From Lentimicrobiaceae bacterium (GTDB taxonomy: Bacteria; Bacteroidota; Bacteroidia; Bacteroidales; WCHB1-69), in assembly GCA_009776395.1 (NCBI GenBank), contig WRNX01000044.1:1-10250 (forward strand): 10,250 nucleotides of DNA, written 5' to 3'. A program made the position numbers and the translations under genes. This document shows positions 5,225 through 10,250 of this stretch, one piece after another (the stretch's first letter is position 1; each line of letters begins with the position of its first letter). A model generated the notes under the pieces. The model was not told the origin of the DNA. It did not search any database and saw nothing but the letters and a program-made list of their open reading frames with translations.

Positions 5225-8200
5225 ATGAAAAAACTTTTTACTTTATTTCTCGTAGCGTTCCTTTTTTTACAAACGGGATTCTCACAAACTCCTCGCACAT
5301 CAAACAATGTGAAGGAACAAACCAATTCGGCTGAAAACAAAGACGAAACCACAAACGTACCAACTAAAGCGCCAACCCGTGATTGTACGCCGATTACAAC
5401 ATTTCCTTGGAGCGAAAGTTTTGACGCAACAGAAATTCCAGAGTGTTGGCAGTCGCATGATCTTGACGGCGATGGTACACAGTGGCAAAGCACAGGCGTT
5501 TTTTCTTATCCTAGTGACGGTAGATCCGTGCGACACCAATACGGTTGCGGTGAATATCAATATGGAGGGTTAGTGTCGCCGCAAATATCCGTGCCTACTA
5601 CAGGGATTTATGAGTTAAAATTCTGGTCAAGAAATGAATACCCAGAAGACGTAGTGCATAACAGCGTCCAGATTTCAACTGCAAGCGATGACCCTTTGTC
5701 TGGTGATTTTGTGTTGGTTAAACAACTAACAGGATCCGAAGTTTCTGCTACGTGGAAACAAATTACTATTTCTCTTTTTCCGTATAGAGGGCAAGATATT
5801 TACTTCGGTTTCCTTTATGAAGGTGATTGTGCCGACTCTTGGTATATTGACGAAGTTTCAATTGCACAATCGACCTCTATTCATAATCCGTTAAGAGAAA
5901 ACTGGAATGCAGGCGCGCCCGCTGGGTGGACCTATTCTCAATTTTCAAGACAAACAAGCGGAGGAGTTGATAATACTCCTTGTATTAGAGCGGGTCTTGG
6001 GACATTATTAGGTACTCCGACATCGGGAAATGCAGTAACACCTGAAGTATTTATGGGAGACGACCCAATTATGACTTTCGAACTCAGAGCAACGACTAAC
6101 ACAGGTGGTACTACTGCGGCGCCGGCTAATGCTTTCAACTATAGAGTTGAAGTGAGACCTGCTGGCACAAGTACGTGGACAAACATCTGGGATGTGCCTC
6201 AAAATGCACACGCGCCTGTTACTGCAGATTTTGTAACTAAAACGGTGGACGTTAGCGCTTATGCTAACCAAATCTGTCAATTTAGATTTACTATTAACAG
6301 GAATAGCGGTACTACATACGTGTTTATTGACGACGTGTGGATAGGCACAAAACCTGAATATCAGGACTTAACGGCTGTTTCTATTGAAGGGAACAATCTC
6401 CCTACTGTAAATACATCTGAAAATTATACCGTTAAGGTAAGGAATTCAAGTTATACAGACACTGAGGCTGCAGACTATACAGTAAAACTTATGAAAGTGG
6501 CTGACCCTGTTGATATAGAAATAGGTAGTTTACCCGGAGTTTTTATTGAGCCTTTTGAAACCGAAGATTTTGTATTTACATGGACGCTAACAACAGCAGG
6601 TACGGAAAATATTTATGGCGAAGTAATTCTAATTAGCGACCCTGACTTTAATCCCGCTGATAACCAAACTGCGCTTATGCAAGTTCTTGTTTTAACAGAT
6701 GATCCTGTTATTTCAGTGAATCCGCAAAATATTGATTTTGGAATGGTTTATAACACCTTGCCCGTTGATGTTTCAATGGTTCAAACGATTACAAATACAG
6801 GAGCAACGCCTTTAAACGTAACAGGTTATACTTCAACTGACCCGAGAGTTACGGTTACAGGTTTGCCGCTTACAGTTAATGCGGGTACGCCACAAAATAT
6901 AGAGATACTTTTAGATGCAAACGGACTGCCAACAGGCGTATTTTCAGCACAATTAACGATTAATTCAAACTGTTCCGAAAATCCTACATTGACGGTTAAT
7001 ATTACTGCAAATGTCGTTATACCTGTTTCAATTGGCGATGGCGATGATCCTTCAAATAGAGTGCCATTCTCACTTTCATGGTATAAAAATCTTACGCAAT
7101 CAATATATTATACGGAAGAAATAGGAACAACCGGTTTGTTAGCGGGCATTACTTACACCATTTGGATAACATCAACGCCAAGCACAAATTTGCGAAATAT
7201 ACCTGTAAAAATTTGGGTAGCCGAAGTTGATGTAGAAAATTTAAACGATTGGGTACCTTATACATATTTTACGGAAGTATTTAACGGCAACGTAAATTTT
7301 TATACTACGGAACAATTGACAGATACGGAAGTTACTATTATTTTTGACGTTCCCTATCAGTATAATGGCGGTAATTTGGTAATATATGCACAAAAATTTG
7401 ACTCCCCGACGGCTCCGGATTGTTATTTTAGACATACTGCAACACCCGGAACCATCCGTTCCAGATGGAGTATTAAAGATGCAGCACCCGAACTCGATTG
7501 GGAAAATCCAATTCTCGGCACTGCTGCCCATGACGCTATGCAATCATTTCCAAATACTATTTTCACTTTTGATATGTCACAAATGGGTACATTAACAGGA
7601 GTGGTAGAAAGCGACGTGGACGGAATTTTGGAAGGCGCTAAAATACAAGTAGTTGAAACAGGGTTCTATGCCTTTACAGATGAAAATGGCGCATATTCGT
7701 TTAATTTATCATCCGGTAATTACAATATTGAGTACAGTTACTTGGGGCATAACGTTGGTACTTATCCCGTTGTAATAACGGCGCAAAGTACAACAACGCA
7801 AAACGTTACTTTAACAAAATTCCCTACCGTTACGGTAAGTGGAACTGTTACCAATTACACTCAGGATCCGCTTGCTAATGTTCAAATAATCCTTGACGGA
7901 TATGATAAATACGGACCTGTATATACCGATGAAACAGGATTCTATTCCATATCCGGTGTTTTTGTTAATGAAACATATAACATTTTCGCTCACAGAGCTG
8001 CGTATCAACAATATACCAATCAAGTTGAAGTAGAAACAACCAATCTGACTTTTGATTTTCAACTTTATGATTATCCACATAAACCTGAAAATCTTGTAAC
8101 AGACGATGTTATTGACAACCCTAATGTAGTAATTACATATGAACAGCGAAACACTGATTTGGATGCGTTTTACGTTTTGGACGATGGCTCCGCTGAATCA

Positions 8201-10250
8201 GGATACACACAAGACATCGCGGTAGCTATGCATTATAGAGGTAATCGTTATGAAGTAAATGAAGAAGGTGAAATATTTAGCGTTGATATTTATGGTGTGG
8301 CAAATCCAAACGCCGATGAAACACAAACAGCATACGTTATTTTTTACAATGAAAACCGGACGTATATTGGAGGAAGCGCCCCGTTTATTATCCCCGCTGA
8401 CGGATGGATTAATGTGCCATTAAATAATATTCCCTATTCAGATGAATTCTATGCAATGGTACAATGGTACACAGACGGAGTAGAGACTAATTTGTTGGGA
8501 TATGATACAAACGGACCAAATGCAAAGGGTAATGGTTATAGTAGTCGGTTACAAGGAGTTTATACTTATTGGGACGGTCCGTTAGATTTTGCCGCAATGA
8601 TTAGAGTACATGCAAAATTAAAAGGCGGTAAATCGGTAACTTATGGTACAGGTAACGAAACCCGTGCGATAGAAAACTACAGAATTTACAGATTACCCGT
8701 AGGCGAAGAAACAAACGAAGCGGCTTGGATTACCCTCTCTGAAAATGTATCGGGACTGACATTTACCGATAATACATTTTCAACCGTGTCAACAGGAGGC
8801 TATCGCTGGGCGGTAAAAGCAGAATATACAGGAGGAGTTTTGTCGGAAGCAACAATTAGCGACCCGCCCATATACTCGGCAGATTTGAAAGCAAATGTTA
8901 CAGTATTGGTTACAGACGAAAACAACAACCCCATTGAAAGTGCTTCGGTTACTATTACAAATCAAAACAATGACCCTGAATTTGTGTATAGCGGTAAAAC
9001 CAACAGCGAAGGTATTTGTTTGTTTAAACCTTTAAAAGGAACTTACGATATTTTAGTTACCAAGTGGGGTTATCAAAATTATACCGATACTGATATTGAA
9101 ATTGAAGAGGATTTTACCCTTGATATTGAATTAATTGATATTATTATGACGCCTTTTAACCTTTCTGTTGAAGTGGATAGATGCGACGCCCTGTTTACAT
9201 GGAATACATTTTATTCGTCATCTTATATTTTCGATGACGGCTCAGCCGAAGACGCTTTTGCAATGAGACCATCGCTGGGCTCTAATTATTGGACTGGAAA
9301 TGAGTTTACTACCGGAGAAACGGGTTATATTACAAGTATTGAAATTGTGGGAATCAATACGGTGGGTTATGAAGCAAATAAAGCAGTAATATTAGATATT
9401 TTTAATGAAAATAGAGAAATTGTAGCTTCAAGCGAGGAATTTTATATGCCGGCAAGTGGATGGATAAATGTGCCGTTTAATAATGTGCCATATTTCGGAA
9501 CATTCTACGCCATGCTTAGGTGGCCCCATGTAGAAGCGGGAGAAGAAACTAATTATATTGCACGCGATTTAGACGGACCAAACGCGTCATCAAGAATTGA
9601 CTGGCTTTATAATGGCGACCAATGGTTCAATTATAGTGAAACTGCTCCTCTTTGGGGAGTTGGAATATTTTTGATTAGAGCAAATGTAGATATAACGGGA
9701 GAATTAACCAAAGGCAAGTCGGCTACATACGGTTATGACGGAGAGATTGCAGGTCAGGTCGGCAATGACATCCTTAATAACGTAGAGGTTTCTCATATTT
9801 CGTTAGATGTTCCTTTTGATGCAGAGGCGTTATATTCAGAATTTAAAGACTCAAACTCAAGAATGTTAGAAGGTTATACCATCTATTTGAACGATATGGA
9901 GATTGTTTCCAACTATCCAAACAAAGAGTTTATGTTTTCAGGACTTCCTAACGGTACATACACAGCGGGAGTTCAAGCAGTCTTTTCAACCGGTTCTTCC
10001 GCTATTATTTACAGCGACTCGTTTGAAATAACGTGTGAACATACTGTTACTTTTATTGTTAAAGATGTAAATAACGTATTAATTAATGATGCGGTTATTG
10101 TGTTAGGTGGTGAAACGTTAAGCGGTTATACAACTCTAAGACCAAACGGTACATATCCATACACCGTTTCAAAAGCCGGTTATGCTAATGCAACAGGAAC
10201 CGTAACAATATTTGATGACGATGCAGAAGTGGAAGTAACGCTGATATCAA
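5225..10250 (+). CDS. Giant secreted multidomain adhesin-like protein, probable T9SS cargo, 3' end missing
   Basis: The frame is open to the window end: 1675 codons and no stop. Residues 1-20 form a signal peptide (MKKLFTLFLVAFLFLQTGFS, probably cut before Gln21), followed by a polar linker to about 55. Domains in order: cleaved-adhesin/MAM-like 1 (60-213, ending SWYIDEVSI); cleaved-adhesin-like 2 (222-373, ending FIDDVWI); CARDB-like (381-489); ASH/choice-of-anchor-D-like (492-598, VNPQNIDFG); a T9SS-associated domain with WYKNLTQSIYYTEEIG (600-786); two carboxypeptidase-regulatory-like domains (788-865, 866-947); then two modules of a split FN3 domain holding a DDGSAE domain (983-1132 and 1334-1494), each followed by a regulatory-like beta domain (1222-1305, and 1606 to the edge). 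No peptidase or other catalytic domain is visible. Known: such strings are typical of Bacteroidota surface proteins; the T9SS sorting domain is C-terminal and would lie outside the window. Inference: adhesion or matrix binding at the cell surface. The start is clear: MKK and a signal peptide, with an AT-rich leader and no Shine-Dalgarno sequence. Confidence 0.93.
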   Translation, partial: MKKLFTLFLVAFLFLQTGFSQTPRTSNNVKEQTNSAENKDETTNVPTKAPTRDCTPITTFPWSESFDATEIPECWQSHDLDGDGTQWQSTGVFSYPSDGRSVRHQYGCGEYQYGGLVSPQISVPTTGIYELKFWSRNEYPEDVVHNSVQISTASDDPLSGDFVLVKQLTGSEVSATWKQITISLFPYRGQDIYFGFLYEGDCADSWYIDEVSIAQSTSIHNPLRENWNAGAPAGWTYSQFSRQTSGGVDNTPCIRAGLGTLLGTPTSGNAVTPEVFMGDDPIMTFELRATTNTGGTTAAPANAFNYRVEVRPAGTSTWTNIWDVPQNAHAPVTADFVTKTVDVSAYANQICQFRFTINRNSGTTYVFIDDVWIGTKPEYQDLTAVSIEGNNLPTVNTSENYTVKVRNSSYTDTEAADYTVKLMKVADPVDIEIGSLPGVFIEPFETEDFVFTWTLTTAGTENIYGEVILISDPDFNPADNQTALMQVLVLTDDPVISVNPQNIDFGMVYNTLPVDVSMVQTITNTGATPLNVTGYTSTDPRVTVTGLPLTVNAGTPQNIEILLDANGLPTGVFSAQLTINSNCSENPTLTVNITANVVIPVSIGDGDDPSNRVPFSLSWYKNLTQSIYYTEEIGTTGLLAGITYTIWITSTPSTNLRNIPVKIWVAEVDVENLNDWVPYTYFTEVFNGNVNFYTTEQLTDTEVTIIFDVPYQYNGGNLVIYAQKFDSPTAPDCYFRHTATPGTIRSRWSIKDAAPELDWENPILGTAAHDAMQSFPNTIFTFDMSQMGTLTGVVESDVDGILEGAKIQVVETGFYAFTDENGAYSFNLSSGNYNIEYSYLGHNVGTYPVVITAQSTTTQNVTLTKFPTVTVSGTVTNYTQDPLANVQIILDGYDKYGPVYTDETGFYSISGVFVNETYNIFAHRAAYQQYTNQVEVETTNLTFDFQLYDYPHKPENLVTDDVIDNPNVVITYEQRNTDLDAFYVLDDGSAESGYTQDIAVAMHYRGNRYEVNEEGEIFSVDIYGVANPNADETQTAYVIFYNENRTYIGGSAPFIIPADGWINVPLNNIPYSDEFYAMVQWYTDGVETNLLGYDTNGPNAKGNGYSSRLQGVYTYWDGPLDFAAMIRVHAKLKGGKSVTYGTGNETRAIENYRIYRLPVGEETNEAAWITLSENVSGLTFTDNTFSTVSTGGYRWAVKAEYTGGVLSEATISDPPIYSADLKANVTVLVTDENNNPIESASVTITNQNNDPEFVYSGKTNSEGICLFKPLKGTYDILVTKWGYQNYTDTDIEIEEDFTLDIELIDIIMTPFNLSVEVDRCDALFTWNTFYSSSYIFDDGSAEDAFAMRPSLGSNYWTGNEFTTGETGYITSIEIVGINTVGYEANKAVILDIFNENREIVASSEEFYMPASGWINVPFNNVPYFGTFYAMLRWPHVEAGEETNYIARDLDGPNASSRIDWLYNGDQWFNYSETAPLWGVGIFLIRANVDITGELTKGKSATYGYDGEIAGQVGNDILNNVEVSHISLDVPFDAEALYSEFKDSNSRMLEGYTIYLNDMEIVSNYPNKEFMFSGLPNGTYTAGVQAVFSTGSSAIIYSDSFEITCEHTVTFIVKDVNNVLINDAVIVLGGETLSGYTTLRPNGTYPYTVSKAGYANATGTVTIFDDDAEVEVTLIS
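8075..10250 (+). repeat. Protein-level tandem duplication of a nested FN3/DDGSAE module
   Basis: Within the giant protein, module 1 (residues 951-1305) and module 2 (1308 to the edge) share the same order: an FN3 start with P-x-NL (PENLV / PFNLSV), a 150-160-residue domain beginning YVLDDGSAE / YIFDDGSAE, the FN3 remainder (NYRIYR / GYTIYL, then YRWAVKAEY / YTAGVQAVF), and a regulatory-like domain. The inserted domains share GWINVP-NN-PY, FYAM, ETN and GPNA. Their starts are 351 residues apart. The copies are clearly diverged at DNA level, so the duplication is old. Module 2 carries about 30 extra residues after its inserted domain. Confidence 0.8.

Noticed and set aside
4883..5493. Minus-strand reading frames giving a protein repeat with MRATPVQSNARNARTIK-like units
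   Set aside because: They arise from the stop-free 25-bp repeat (75 bp = 25 codons) and run antisense into the adhesin signal-peptide region. There is no start context, and the flanking sequence looks like shadow coding.
5938..6280. Minus-strand reading frames inside the adhesin gene
   Set aside because: They are antisense to a clearly coding, continuous domain sequence, with composition typical of shadow frames; the same holds for those at 7241-7543 and 7811-8080.

Overview
The window looks like a chromosomal segment of a Bacteroidota (probably Bacteroidales-like) bacterium. The evidence is an AT-rich background, start codons without Shine-Dalgarno sequences, a promoter of the Bacteroidota type (a CTTG element, 20 nt, then TATATTTG), and a very large secreted multidomain protein of the kind exported by the type IX secretion system (T9SS). 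No phage, transposase, CRISPR, rRNA or tRNA signal was seen.

Layout: (1) At 1-636 (+) is the 3' part of a membrane-embedded steroid 5-alpha-reductase family gene, cut by the window edge. (2) Convergent to it at 672-3149 (-) is an intact priA, the primosomal DNA helicase. (3) Upstream of priA on the same strand, 3377-4420 (-) is a secreted endonuclease/exonuclease/phosphatase (EEP) fold protein. (4) An 804-bp intergenic region, 4421-5224, separates this divergently from (5) a giant secreted adhesin-like gene on the + strand, open from 5225 to the window end (1675 codons visible, no stop).

The most unusual part is 4362-5189, where three unrelated short tandem repeats lie within 830 bp. A 7-bp repeat encodes the signal peptide core of the EEP protein. 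An 8-bp periodic tract fills most of its predicted 5' leader. A 25-bp GC-rich array of eight copies ends in a 20-bp perfect palindrome just ahead of the adhesin start codon. The 7-bp repeat reads as the same hydrophobic residue cycle in every frame, and a second ATG lies in another frame, so repeat-number changes might switch or swap the secreted product.

The giant protein is a string of beta-sandwich domains: two cleaved-adhesin/MAM-like domains, CARDB-like, ASH-like, a T9SS-associated domain, two carboxypeptidase-regulatory-like domains, then two copies of a composite module. In each module a 'DDGSAE' domain appears to be inserted inside a fibronectin type III domain. This recalls the nested adhesin domains of gingipains and HagA. 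No peptidase domain is visible. The T9SS C-terminal sorting domain would lie beyond the window.

The genes do not form an obvious single pathway. priA is housekeeping, while the EEP protein and the adhesin are both exported and flank the repeat-rich intergenic region. I do not see a complete new defence or biosynthetic system.
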